11,404 nt of DNA from Ruminococcus sp. (GCA_017622635.1 JAGAQS010000032.1:1-11404), one strand, 5' to 3'. Numbered from the stretch's first letter, positions 1-8,197 are shown. Notes: generated by a model from the sequence alone, not told the origin. Numbers and translations are program-made.

Positions 1-2418
1 TACTGATTTCGGTGAACTGATAACATTGTAGTATTTTTCGGCTACGGATTTTATATCAAGTTCTTCCTGAGCAAATTTCCGTGCATTCAGTCCTGTTTCA
101 CTGCGTTCCTTTTCGTTTTCGGTCAGTTGTTTCAGGATATTGTAAATTGTTTCAGATTCACGTGATTCTCCCATATTTTCGACGGACGGCAGTTTCACGC
201 AGGCGTTGTCGGGAATTTCGGAAAAACTTCCTATATCGTTTACAACAACGCACTTTCCCTTTGCAAGAATACGCATGAGACTTCCGCTTGTTTCGCCGTT
301 GTAGGGATAGCGGAGGTTTACACATATGTCAGTCATGTCGATATATTCGTTGAATTTGTCGAGATTTATATAACCCGTCACCGTTACGCTGTTATTGAGA
401 TTTTCGGAATTTATTGTCTGTTCAAGTTCCTGTTTTATATCTTCTGAGGGTTTCCCGACAAGCATAAGATGTACGTTTTTATTTTCCTTTTCGAGACGTG
501 AAAAAGACTTCAGTAGGGGAATAATACGTTTTGTTTCGTGGATTCCGCCGAATGCCGAAATAATGACCGTATCGGCTGAAAAACCGTTTTTCTGTTTTAA
601 TATTCTGCTGTCGGCAGGCATGAGAATTTTTGCGTAGAGGGGAATGACCGTTACATTTCTTTCTATATTTTTCATAAGAAGTTTTTTCTTTGCATAATTG
701 CTGTGAACTATTATTCTGTCGGCGGAGTCTGTAATATAGCTGTTTAGTTCCATATTGTAAAGGTCAGGGAGGGCAGAACCGTTTTTAAGTGACTGAATAT
801 AATTGTCGGTGATATCGGCAGGTAGGTCAGTATCTATCATGTTTCTGTAAAGAAGATAGTTTCCTTTTCCCTTGCTGAGTGCAAGACAGTGAAAAGCACC
901 ATGAAGATTATAGTCATGGAGAACGACAGTTCCGTGAAACTGTTTTATATACTGGTACATATAGAAGTGATATTCGGAGTTTCCTACCTGAAAAACAGTG
1001 TCCGCATAACGTGAACGTCTCGACGGATAGGCTTTGTGGCTGTATATGACCACATTCGGCGGAAATACGGGTGTTGCGTTGTATGTTTCTTCAATAAATA
1101 CATCAATATCACAGTAAAAACAGAGTTCGTTTATAATGTCCTCGCTGTAGTCGGATATTCCTGACTGTATCGGCGGAAGAGGAGTAAAGAACGCTATTTT
1201 GAGTCTTTCAGGTTTGGAAAGACTTGTTTTTTTCGTCTGAATATTGTTGATGAGTGATATTATATTTTTGCTTACATTGTCCCAGCGGTAAAGTTCAAGA
1301 CGCTTTACACCTTTTTCGGTATATTCGGACAGGATTTTTTCGTCACTGAGCATATGTGACATACCGTCGGCAATGCTTTTGTCACTGTCGGCATTTACCA
1401 GAATAACAGCGTCACCGCCTATTTCTTTCAGACTGGAGTTGTCGGCGGTTAATACAGGAGTACCGCAAGCCCATGCCTCTACTATAGGCAGTCCGAAACC
1501 CTCGTATTTTGACGGAAACGCCATAAGTGAGGCAAGGTTATAGAATTTAAGAAGTTCTTCGTCAGAAACAAAATTAGTGAATATTACGTCATTTGCCACA
1601 TGGCTTGATTCTGCGACGGATTTCAGATTCTTCATGCCGTTTTCGGAGAGTTTGCACACAACAACAAGCTGATATGAACGTTTTATATTTTCGGGCATGA
1701 GACTGTATGCACGTATAAGACCGTCAAGATTTTTTCGTCCGTCCTCACCGCCTGTACACATGACAAACGGTTTTGTTATACCGAATTTGTCAAGTAACAG
1801 GGCTTTTTCACTGTCGGATATATCAACAACCCTGTATCTTTCGTCAACCGCTCCCCATATGACTTTTATATTGTCGGGGCTGAAATTCAGATATTTTACA
1901 AGGTCTGTCTTTACGCTTTCGGAGATAACAAACAGTTCGTCTGACCAGCGGAGATTGTTGACACATTTCATGTAACAGTTGAAATTGTTTTTGTCACTCA
2001 AATATTTTTCTTTCATTATATAGGGTATAATGTCGTATACTGTTGTAATGGTTTTCACACCCTCGAACCACTCTTTTTTATAGAGTGTGAAAGCCGTTTC
2101 AAATGGTGACGTTATATAGAAAATATCAATATTGTTTTCACGGATATAATTTTTTATTATGTTTCCGACAACTTCACTGTAGCAGTCATTGTGGAGCAGG
2201 AAATTATTTTTTCCTGTGTATATAAAATCTTCGGTGAAGTTGTTGTTTTTTATCATGGGAGACAATTTAAAATCCCTGTCAATGAGGTTAAGGAAGAAAT
2301 ATTTATTTTCGTGGTCATTGTTTATCATTGAAACAAACTGACTGAGTGTATAGTTGCCGATACCTCTGTTACGGCTCATATATCCCAGTATTGCATATGA
2401 ATCAAAGGCTATATTCAT
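1..2418 (-). CDS. Tandem two-domain GT4 glycosyltransferase, C-terminus cut by window edge
   Basis: My own translation of the minus strand from an ATG at 2418 stays open for 806 codons to the window edge, so the 3' end is missing. Two GT-B, GT4-type glycosyltransferase modules lie in tandem. The first spans about residues 1-390. It carries GGEDGRKNLDGLIRAY near 222-238 and an E-x7-E donor-binding motif at E306 and E314 (YEGFGLPIVEAWACGTPVL). The second starts near residue 404 with KIAFFTPLPPIQSGISDYS. It has SAFGGIHETKRI near 621-631 and a variant motif, LRYPYNGETSGSLMRILAKG, where E709 is kept but the second Glu position is Ile717. Such enzymes build repeat-unit polysaccharides from nucleotide sugars on the cytoplasmic side of the membrane. 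The start is set by AGGAGG 8 nt upstream, and only one base separates it from the upstream methyltransferase stop. Family assignment is firm; sugar and linkage cannot be read from the sequence. Confidence 0.93.
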   Translation of the reverse strand, partial: MNIAFDSYAILGYMSRNRGIGNYTLSQFVSMINNDHENKYFFLNLIDRDFKLSPMIKNNNFTEDFIYTGKNNFLLHNDCYSEVVGNIIKNYIRENNIDIFYITSPFETAFTLYKKEWFEGVKTITTVYDIIPYIMKEKYLSDKNNFNCYMKCVNNLRWSDELFVISESVKTDLVKYLNFSPDNIKVIWGAVDERYRVVDISDSEKALLLDKFGITKPFVMCTGGEDGRKNLDGLIRAYSLMPENIKRSYQLVVVCKLSENGMKNLKSVAESSHVANDVIFTNFVSDEELLKFYNLASLMAFPSKYEGFGLPIVEAWACGTPVLTADNSSLKEIGGDAVILVNADSDKSIADGMSHMLSDEKILSEYTEKGVKRLELYRWDNVSKNIISLINNIQTKKTSLSKPERLKIAFFTPLPPIQSGISDYSEDIINELCFYCDIDVFIEETYNATPVFPPNVVIYSHKAYPSRRSRYADTVFQVGNSEYHFYMYQYIKQFHGTVVLHDYNLHGAFHCLALSKGKGNYLLYRNMIDTDLPADITDNYIQSLKNGSALPDLYNMELNSYITDSADRIIVHSNYAKKKLLMKNIERNVTVIPLYAKILMPADSRILKQKNGFSADTVIISAFGGIHETKRIIPLLKSFSRLEKENKNVHLMLVGKPSEDIKQELEQTINSENLNNSVTVTGYINLDKFNEYIDMTDICVNLRYPYNGETSGSLMRILAKGKCVVVNDIGSFSEIPDNACVKLPSVENMGESRESETIYNILKQLTENEKERSETGLNARKFAQEELDIKSVAEKYYNVISSPKSV

Positions 2419-2419
2419 T

Positions 2420-3562
2420 TTATTTTCCTCCTGAAACTCTCTTGTCTATAAATATGGAATTTATACCCGTGAATGCAAATTCTTCATAGTCATTTTCATG
2501 CATGAAGTCAATAATTTCCTGATTTTTCTGACCGACTGTAAGACTGTTCTTGTATTCAATCATTTCACATATGACAACAAGCGGACGGAATTTCTCAAAA
2601 TCAATCATTTTAAGTACAGTAAATTCCATTCCCTCAATATCGATGTTAAGTATATCAGGGGCTTTTTCATGGAAGTACTTTTCAATGATTTCGTTTATCG
2701 TTATTGAATCGACTGATACGGTTCGTTCAATTTTCAGGTCGGGATTTTCCTTTATAAAACCCTGTACCGCATCAAAGTCAGCCGACGAAAGACCGTCGCC
2801 GTTCATGATGTAAAAATCAATTTTTTCACCCGACTTTTCCGAAAGACATTTATTTATTACAATATCTTCGGGTCGTTTTTCCGAAAGTTCTTTTGCAAGT
2901 TCGGGGTTTGCTTCGAGAAGTACGCCCCTTGCACCTTTGGTGTAAAAGCTGTAGGTATTGCTGAGGTGAACGGCGTGGTTTGCACCCAAATCAAGATAAG
3001 AACAGTTTTTTATGTCTTTTCCGAGCGTACCGAAAATATACTTTATAATAGAATCTTCGCCCGACTGTGAAAAGGAAAATTTAACTTCATTTATTTCGTT
3101 TTCATTCATTATGACTGATTTTTTTTTCAGACTATCAATCTGTGCGTTAAGATTTTCAATACGGCTGTTCATATCCTGTATTGTTTTTTCAAGTTTTTCG
3201 ACGTTTTTAAGCTGTAAACGCATTTTGTTTATTTCGTTGTTTACTTCTTCCGAAAAAACATTATTCGACGAATTGTATTCGGTCTGCTGTATCATACACG
3301 GTTCGACAAACCAGAAAGTAAGACGGCGTATAAGTCTTTTAAAAAGCCTGATAATTTTTTCCGTTGTACTGTCTGCATTTATCTGACGGTATGAACGGTT
3401 TACGGCTGTTCTGTTCATTCTTTTGAGTGAATCAAGCATTTTTATATTTGTATCCTCAGAAATAAAAACATTGTTTTTGTTACTTATATTTTCGGAAAGC
3501 TTATTAATAATAACTTCCGCTTCAAGTCTGTCATATTCTGTACTCAAATTCATATCCTCCAT
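2420..3562 (-). CDS. FkbM-family SAM-dependent methyltransferase with N-terminal coiled coil
   Basis: The protein is 380 residues. The C-terminal part (about 160-375) is an FkbM-type methyltransferase. SAM-binding motif I is YLDLGANHAVHLSNT (189-203), LEANP at 216-220 is the end-of-beta-2 acidic motif, and ILNIDIEGMEFTVL (304-317) is the FkbM signature. FkbM enzymes usually O-methylate hydroxyls of sugars or polyketides. The N-terminal 160 residues are not catalytic: a basic-aromatic segment at 70-89, then a heptad-rich stretch at about 103-148 that should form a coiled coil. It lies between the export ATPase and a glycosyltransferase, so a polysaccharide substrate is likely; methylation of the chain end is inference. 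The start is uncertain. Met1 at 3562 has no good ribosome binding site. Met4 at 3553 overlaps the ATPase stop as ATGA and has GGAGG only 2 nt upstream, which is unusually close. Confidence 0.9.
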   Translation of the reverse strand: MEDMNLSTEYDRLEAEVIINKLSENISNKNNVFISEDTNIKMLDSLKRMNRTAVNRSYRQINADSTTEKIIRLFKRLIRRLTFWFVEPCMIQQTEYNSSNNVFSEEVNNEINKMRLQLKNVEKLEKTIQDMNSRIENLNAQIDSLKKKSVIMNENEINEVKFSFSQSGEDSIIKYIFGTLGKDIKNCSYLDLGANHAVHLSNTYSFYTKGARGVLLEANPELAKELSEKRPEDIVINKCLSEKSGEKIDFYIMNGDGLSSADFDAVQGFIKENPDLKIERTVSVDSITINEIIEKYFHEKAPDILNIDIEGMEFTVLKMIDFEKFRPLVVICEMIEYKNSLTVGQKNQEIIDFMHENDYEEFAFTGINSIFIDKRVSGGK

Positions 3563-4818
3563 TCATGTTCTATATTAAAATAGCCCATGTTTCTTTTTTC
3601 CGAAACGACTTCAAATTCACAGTAATTTCTGTAGAAGTCCATAGGTGTTCCGTCGGCATCAACCACAGCTACGTTAAGTACGTATTTTCCCGCAATCAAC
3701 GGAAGTTTTTCTATAATAACGGAAACAGTACCGTCTGTATTCTGCGGATTTATTTTTATACGGTCAATCTGTGTGTTGTTGCCGTAAAGACATTCACCCT
3801 CAAGCGTATAGAATCCGAAACCGAAAACATATTCGTCAATCGTCTTATTCACATGGTAGTGTATCTTTACGGAAAGTCTGTCACCTGTGCGGAAAATTCT
3901 CACATCTTTGTTTTCACTGTTCAGCATTTCGGCTTTTCTTATTTCAACGTATTTCAGTCCGAAACGGTTAGCGGAATAGTCAATTTCACCGCTGTCATTG
4001 ACTTCACTGTTTTCGGGCGGTGTTTCTTCTGTAGCGGGCGTATTGTTTGCAGGCGGAGCAGGTTCGCTTTCAACTTTTTTCTGGTTCATGAAATTAAGAT
4101 AAGCGTCAACAACTTCGTCGGAACGTCCCTCACACACAATAAGACCGTCATTTATCCACACAGACCTGTCACAGAATTTTTCTATTGTGGCGAGGTCATG
4201 GGTAACTATTATGATAGTCATTCCTTTTGCTTTGAGTTCACGCAGACGGTTGAAACACTTTGTCTGAAAGTTTGTGTCTCCCACGGCAAGAATTTCGTCT
4301 ATAAGAAGTATGTCCGCATCAACGTTTATTGCAACCGAAAAGGCAAGTCTCATATACAGACCTGAAGAATAAGTCCTTACGGGGTTGTCTATAAATTCTT
4401 CAAGTTCGGAAAATGCTATTATTTCGTCAAGACGTGCGTCAATTTCCTTTTTTGTCAGACCGAATATGGAGGCGTTTGTATATATATTTTCCCTGCCCGA
4501 CATATCGGGGTGAAATCCTGCACCGAGTTCTATAAGACTTGAAATCCTGCCTTTCATGATTATTTCACCGCTGTCGGGATACATTATTTTAGTAAGCAGT
4601 TTGAGTGTAGTACTTTTTCCGCAACCGTTATGACCGATAAGCCCGACCGCTTCACCCTTTTTCACCTGAAAGCTTATTCCTTTTAAAACCTCTCTTTCTT
4701 CATAACGGTTTCTTTTGTGGAATAACAATCTTTCTTTAAGCTGTGAACCCTTGTCCATGTATATTTTAAATTTTTTGGTTATGTTTTTTACTTCTATGAC
4801 CGTTTCATTTTTTGTCAT
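3550..4818 (-). CDS. wzt: Polysaccharide ABC exporter ATPase with Wzt-like C-terminal domain
   Basis: This 422-residue nucleotide-binding subunit powers export of a finished polysaccharide across the cytoplasmic membrane. The ATPase domain covers about 1-245: Walker A GHNGCGKST at 62-70, ABC signature YSSGLYMRLA at 150-159, Walker B ILLIDE at 170-175, D-loop around 177-181 and the switch His207 in VTHD. A Pro/Glu-rich linker follows (about 250-278). Residues 285-405 form a beta-rich extension resembling the Wzt C-terminal carbohydrate-binding domain (GFGFYTLEGECLYGNNTQ at 333-350, LPLIAGKYVLNVAVVDADG at 372-390). In Wzt proteins this domain reads the modified non-reducing end of the glycan before export. 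The start overlaps the permease stop by one base (TAATG), with GGAGG 7 nt upstream. The symbol is a functional label; a tagH-type name is equally possible, but teichoic-acid TagH tails differ. Confidence 0.94.
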   Translation of the reverse strand: MTKNETVIEVKNITKKFKIYMDKGSQLKERLLFHKRNRYEEREVLKGISFQVKKGEAVGLIGHNGCGKSTTLKLLTKIMYPDSGEIIMKGRISSLIELGAGFHPDMSGRENIYTNASIFGLTKKEIDARLDEIIAFSELEEFIDNPVRTYSSGLYMRLAFSVAINVDADILLIDEILAVGDTNFQTKCFNRLRELKAKGMTIIIVTHDLATIEKFCDRSVWINDGLIVCEGRSDEVVDAYLNFMNQKKVESEPAPPANNTPATEETPPENSEVNDSGEIDYSANRFGLKYVEIRKAEMLNSENKDVRIFRTGDRLSVKIHYHVNKTIDEYVFGFGFYTLEGECLYGNNTQIDRIKINPQNTDGTVSVIIEKLPLIAGKYVLNVAVVDADGTPMDFYRNYCEFEVVSEKRNMGYFNIEHEWRI

Positions 4819-5594
4819 TATAGTTCCTCCGCAAAGTGACGCTGTAGTTTAAGGAAAAGAAAATGTCCTGCGACAAGAAATACAGTTCCCAGTATGAACG
4901 ACGAGAGCAGTCCCGAAAGTTCGGGAACTGTCTTATAATAGAGAACGTCCCTGTAACAGCCGATAATGTGGGTCATGGGGTTGAGGTTGAATAACGGCAG
5001 AAGTCTTTCGGGTACTATTGATTTGTCGTACATAATGGGAGTCATGTACATCCATGTCATTGTAACTATACCGAGAATGTGTTCCAAATCCCTGAAATAG
5101 ACCGTAACCGCAGAAGTGATTAAAGCCGTACCGAGTGCAAGCATATATTCAACAATCATTATCACGGGCAGACAAAGCACGGCAAGCGGATTTATGCCCG
5201 TTCCCGAAAAAATAATCACAATGAATACAACTATAAAACTTAACAGCATATTAACAAAACTGCTTGTAACGTATGCAATCGGTATTACCTGACGTGGAAA
5301 GTAGATTTTTTTCACAAGGTCTTTCTGTGCAACTATCGAGGCAGAACCGCCTGTCAGTGATGCGGAAAAGAAAATCCACGGAATCAGTGCGACAAAAAGA
5401 TATAAATAATATCTCTCTATGTCGGTACGGAGTATAAGGCTGAAAACTACCGTATACACAACAAGCTGTAGCAGGGGATTTATAAAAGTCCACATAAATC
5501 CCAGTACAGAACCTTTATAACGTCCACGAAGGTCTTTTCTGACAAGACTGAAAATCATCTGTCTGTAATCATATATTTCTTTAAGTGTTTTCAT
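4818..5594 (-). CDS. wzm: ABC-2 type polysaccharide export permease
   Basis: The 258-residue integral membrane protein matches the Wzm/TagG/RfbA permease family in length and landmarks. These are the amphipathic N-terminus with LVRKDLRGRYKGSVLGFMW (17-35), KKIYFPRQVIPIA (95-107), VYFRDLEHILGIVTMTWMYM (165-184) before TPIMYD, and NPMTHIIGCYRDVLYY near 205-220. About six membrane segments are visible, near 38-55, 62-82, 108-130, 136-160, 171-188 and 228-248. It should form the channel with the ATPase encoded directly downstream, which overlaps it by one base. It is the first gene of the operon: AAGGAG precedes the ATG by 6 nt and a near-consensus promoter lies about 35 nt upstream. Family assignment is firm. 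Whether the cargo is teichoic acid, capsule or another wall glycan is not shown, although the ATPase tail favours a glycan with a modified end. Confidence 0.94.
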   Translation of the reverse strand: MKTLKEIYDYRQMIFSLVRKDLRGRYKGSVLGFMWTFINPLLQLVVYTVVFSLILRTDIERYYLYLFVALIPWIFFSASLTGGSASIVAQKDLVKKIYFPRQVIPIAYVTSSFVNMLLSFIVVFIVIIFSGTGINPLAVLCLPVIMIVEYMLALGTALITSAVTVYFRDLEHILGIVTMTWMYMTPIMYDKSIVPERLLPLFNLNPMTHIIGCYRDVLYYKTVPELSGLLSSFILGTVFLVAGHFLFLKLQRHFAEEL

Positions 5595-5627
5595 TTGAAT
5601 CTCCTTGAAAACTTATTATTAACAATT

Positions 5628-5657
5628 ATTATATCACGGTGCGTCAATGCCTGTCAA
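5628..5657 (-). promoter_or_regulatory. Sigma-A promoter of the polysaccharide operon
   Basis: On the minus strand TTGACA (5657-5652) and TATAAT (5633-5628) are both perfect consensus hexamers separated by 18 nt. Transcription would start near 5621, leaving a short leader before the permease start at 5594. It diverges from the YitT promoter on the other strand. Confidence 0.8.
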
Positions 5658-5698
5658 TGATATTTTTCGTATACTGTTTTTATTTTCCTGTAAATTCC

Positions 5699-5727
5699 TT
5701 GATTTTATTCACTGAATATGTTATAAT
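5699..5727 (+). promoter_or_regulatory. Sigma-A promoter of the YitT-family gene
   Basis: TTGATT (5699-5704) and TATAAT (5722-5727) are separated by 17 nt. The predicted start is near 5734, about 32 nt ahead of the ATG at 5766. AAGGAG at 5754-5759 is the ribosome binding site. Confidence 0.72.
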
Positions 5728-5765
5728 GCCGATAGTATTTTGACTGATATATAAAGGAGAGATAT

Positions 5766-6647
5766 ATGAAAAAAATATTTTCGTTTCTGAAAAACATAAA
5801 GCCGTTCAACATGATAATGCTCACCGTCGCAGGAATTATAAACGCTTTCGGAATAACAATTTTCCTTATGCCCGTTAAACTGTATGACAGCGGTATTTCA
5901 GGCACGTCAATGCTTCTTGCACAGATTACACCCGAATGGCTTTCACTTTCGGTTTTTCTTATTCTTTTAAACATTCCGATTTTTATTTACGGACTGAAAA
6001 AACAGGGCGGAAGTTTTACATTTTATTCGATTTATACGGTTGTTGTGTATTCCGTAATGTCGTGGCTTATTACGGACGTTCTGCCTGTAGATGTAAGTAC
6101 GGCATCTCCTCTTGCGGAAACTGATTTACTTCTTTGTGCCTTGTTCGGCGGTGTTATTTCGGGTACGGCAAGCGGTCTGACGATACGTTTCGGCGGAGCA
6201 ATGGACGGTATGGAAGTTATGGCGGTTGTTTTTGCGAAAAAAATCGGACTGTCCGTCGGAAGTTTTGTAATGATATACAATGTTATTTTATACATAATAT
6301 GCGGTTTTGTAATAAAAAGCTGGATTCTGCCCCTTTACTCAATTGTTACGTATGTGGCAGCCATGAAAACGGTTGACTATATAGTCGACGGTTTACAGCG
6401 TTCAAAATCCGCAATGATAGTCACGTCACAACCCGACGAAATATGTAAGGAACTTATGAAAGAATTTGGCAGCGGAATAACACTGATTGACGCAAAGGGC
6501 GGTTTTTCGGGTGCAGACAGAAAAGTGCTTTATTTTGTGGTGAACAGATTTCAGGTCATGAAAATGAAAAATATTGTCCGTAAGTATGACCCTCTCGCAT
6601 ACATAACACTTACGGAAGTTGCAGATATTTTTTCGGCACATTCATGA
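5766..6647 (+). CDS. YitT-family membrane protein (DUF161 plus DUF2179)
   Basis: The protein is 293 residues, the typical length for the YitT family of Firmicutes and Bacteroidetes. The N-terminal half has about five or six membrane segments (near 14-36, 60-77, 84-103, 118-138, 165-183 and 186-200). It also carries the family landmarks LYDSGISGTSML (39-50), GGVISGTASGLTIRFGGAMDG (from 128) and the loop after them. The C-terminal soluble DUF2179 domain (about 208-289) includes SKSAMIVTSQPDEICKELM, GITLIDAKGGFSGADRKVLY and the conserved DPLAYITLTEVADIF end. The biochemical role of this family is not settled, so no substrate is assigned. It is monocistronic, with its own promoter and a terminator immediately after its stop. 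It is transcribed away from the polysaccharide operon, and nothing ties it functionally to that operon. Confidence 0.92.
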   Translation: MKKIFSFLKNIKPFNMIMLTVAGIINAFGITIFLMPVKLYDSGISGTSMLLAQITPEWLSLSVFLILLNIPIFIYGLKKQGGSFTFYSIYTVVVYSVMSWLITDVLPVDVSTASPLAETDLLLCALFGGVISGTASGLTIRFGGAMDGMEVMAVVFAKKIGLSVGSFVMIYNVILYIICGFVIKSWILPLYSIVTYVAAMKTVDYIVDGLQRSKSAMIVTSQPDEICKELMKEFGSGITLIDAKGGFSGADRKVLYFVVNRFQVMKMKNIVRKYDPLAYITLTEVADIFSAHS

Positions 6648-6658
6648 ATATTGCAAAT

Positions 6659-6692
6659 AAAACAGGGACGATATTATACGTCCCTGTTTTTT
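6659..6692. terminator. Bidirectional intrinsic terminator between convergent genes
   Basis: A perfect 12-bp stem, AAAACAGGGACG (6659-6670) against CGTCCCTGTTTT (6679-6690), closes an 8-nt loop (ATATTATA). Read on plus it ends in a T6 run, which suits termination of the YitT gene. Read on minus the stem ends in TTTT followed by ATTT, which suits the zinc-ribbon gene. The minus gene's stop codon (6676-6674) lies in the loop, so one arm codes for its last residues. Confidence 0.88.
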
Positions 6693-8197
6693 CTTTCAAG
6701 TCTGACCATCAGCTTTTTTATAAGACCGAAAATAATTCCTGCAATAAATTCAAAACCGCCTGTTGTGAGTATGAAAAGATTGAAGTTTGTCAGAAGTTTT
6801 GAACCGAGATAAAAAACAATGTGGCTTGTCTGACTGTAGACAACGGGCGGAATGAGAGCCGATGCGATTCCGATTAAAAGGCATACTGTTCCGCTTGTCA
6901 TGAAAATACTTTTGTAGAATCCCATGAGATAACGTCCACGCTTGTCCACTATAACGGCAATCCATATCATAAGTACAACAACTACGGCAAGAAAAATACC
7001 GAGTGTCACAAATGAGAAGATATAGCTTGTTATACCGAAATCAAATCCCGTTTCTTTTTTCCATTCGTCAACTGAAAGTATTCTGTCTGTCTGACCGTCG
7101 CCAATATTGTACACCATTGACGAAAAATCATTGCGGGTGAGATTGTTGTAACCCGACCTGTTGAACATATATTCCGCAATTTCTTCACTTGTAAGCGACG
7201 GTTTTTTTCCGCCGTTAAGTATATAGTCGGCATATACGGAAGCGTTTTCACCTATATAGTCCATTGGATTGAGGTTAAGGACAAAATTTCTGAAATCGTT
7301 TTCATTTCCGTGATTGTTTGTAATGCTGTGGAACTCTGTCTGTTCGTACAGATATTCATTTACGTCACGGTTATTACCGCATTCGGCTTCAAGAACTTTT
7401 TCAATGTCAAGATTTTTTATGCTTTTTTCAACGACTGTTCCCGAAAATCCGAGTTTTACACAGAAAAGAATACTGAGGACAATAAGAAATATTATTGTAA
7501 AAAACGTAACAATGCCTGCCCCGAAAAGTCGCAGACCGCCGACTTTTACGGTTTTGTATGGAATCGGCGTGGGTTCGGGATACGGCTGACTGTCTGTATA
7601 TTCGGGGAAATTTTCGGGCGGAACGTCATAAGGTGGCGGAAAAGGTTCTCTGTAGTCGTCGTCATAATTGTCATTAAAATTATTGTCGGAATTATCGTTA
7701 AACGGAATATACTGTGTATTTGTGTTGTCGTCATATTGTCCCTGAAAATCTTCCGAAATATTTTCTTCAGGTTCTTCCGTATGTTTTTTAAGAACCATTT
7801 TCGGCAGACTTTCTCTTTGCGGTTCATTATTGTATGAGTCAGTTATTTTTTGGATATCTTCGGTACTTTCCCGTATGGGTTCAGGGTTTATGTGGCTGAT
7901 TGGTTCGGTACTGCCGAAAAATTCTTCGGTTGTACTTTCATGAACGGGTTCGGTTGTATCTTTACGTGAAAAATCCGTCTGCTGATTATCTTCGGGTATA
8001 TATATGGTTTCTGATATTTCGGAGTTTTCCTCTGACACGTTTTTATTATCTGTTTCGGCATCTGACGGTTTGGCAAGTGAAATTTTGCCTGAATCTGAAG
8101 AAATACTGTTTATAGCGATACGTTGTATTTTTGCACCACATTCAGAACAGAAAAGAGAATCGTCATCAATTTTCCTGCCACATGAATTACAAAACAT
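6674..8197 (-). CDS. Zinc-ribbon membrane protein of unknown function
   Basis: The protein is 507 residues. It starts with a zinc ribbon, MFCNSCGRKIDDDSLFCSEC, with Cys3, Cys6, Cys17 and Cys20 as ligands. A long acidic, Asn/Ser/Pro-rich and probably disordered stretch follows (about 35-215). The first membrane segment is at about 225-248. A domain of about 140 residues (250-388) without hydrophobic segments should lie outside the cell, given the cytoplasmic zinc ribbon. Three further membrane segments are near 389-416, 431-454 and 469-494, and the tail is short and basic. I do not recognise the middle or C-terminal domain. N-terminal zinc ribbons of this type are common on Firmicutes membrane proteins and do not define function. 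The start is supported by GGGAGG about 10 nt upstream and a perfect-consensus promoter. It appears monocistronic. Confidence 0.88.
   Translation of the reverse strand: MFCNSCGRKIDDDSLFCSECGAKIQRIAINSISSDSGKISLAKPSDAETDNKNVSEENSEISETIYIPEDNQQTDFSRKDTTEPVHESTTEEFFGSTEPISHINPEPIRESTEDIQKITDSYNNEPQRESLPKMVLKKHTEEPEENISEDFQGQYDDNTNTQYIPFNDNSDNNFNDNYDDDYREPFPPPYDVPPENFPEYTDSQPYPEPTPIPYKTVKVGGLRLFGAGIVTFFTIIFLIVLSILFCVKLGFSGTVVEKSIKNLDIEKVLEAECGNNRDVNEYLYEQTEFHSITNNHGNENDFRNFVLNLNPMDYIGENASVYADYILNGGKKPSLTSEEIAEYMFNRSGYNNLTRNDFSSMVYNIGDGQTDRILSVDEWKKETGFDFGITSYIFSFVTLGIFLAVVVVLMIWIAVIVDKRGRYLMGFYKSIFMTSGTVCLLIGIASALIPPVVYSQTSHIVFYLGSKLLTNFNLFILTTGGFEFIAGIIFGLIKKLMVRLERKNRDV

Noticed and set aside
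3565..4365. 266-codon open frame on the plus strand opposite the export ATPase
   Set aside because: It is antisense to a clear ABC ATPase and low-complexity (Phe/Val/Ser-rich), with no ribosome binding site or recognisable domain. It is a shadow of the minus-strand codon usage.
7310..7837. Open frames of up to 175 codons on plus and 93 codons on minus inside the zinc-ribbon gene
   Set aside because: They overlap the low-complexity linker region of the real gene, whose composition leaves other frames open. No start signals or conserved motifs were seen.
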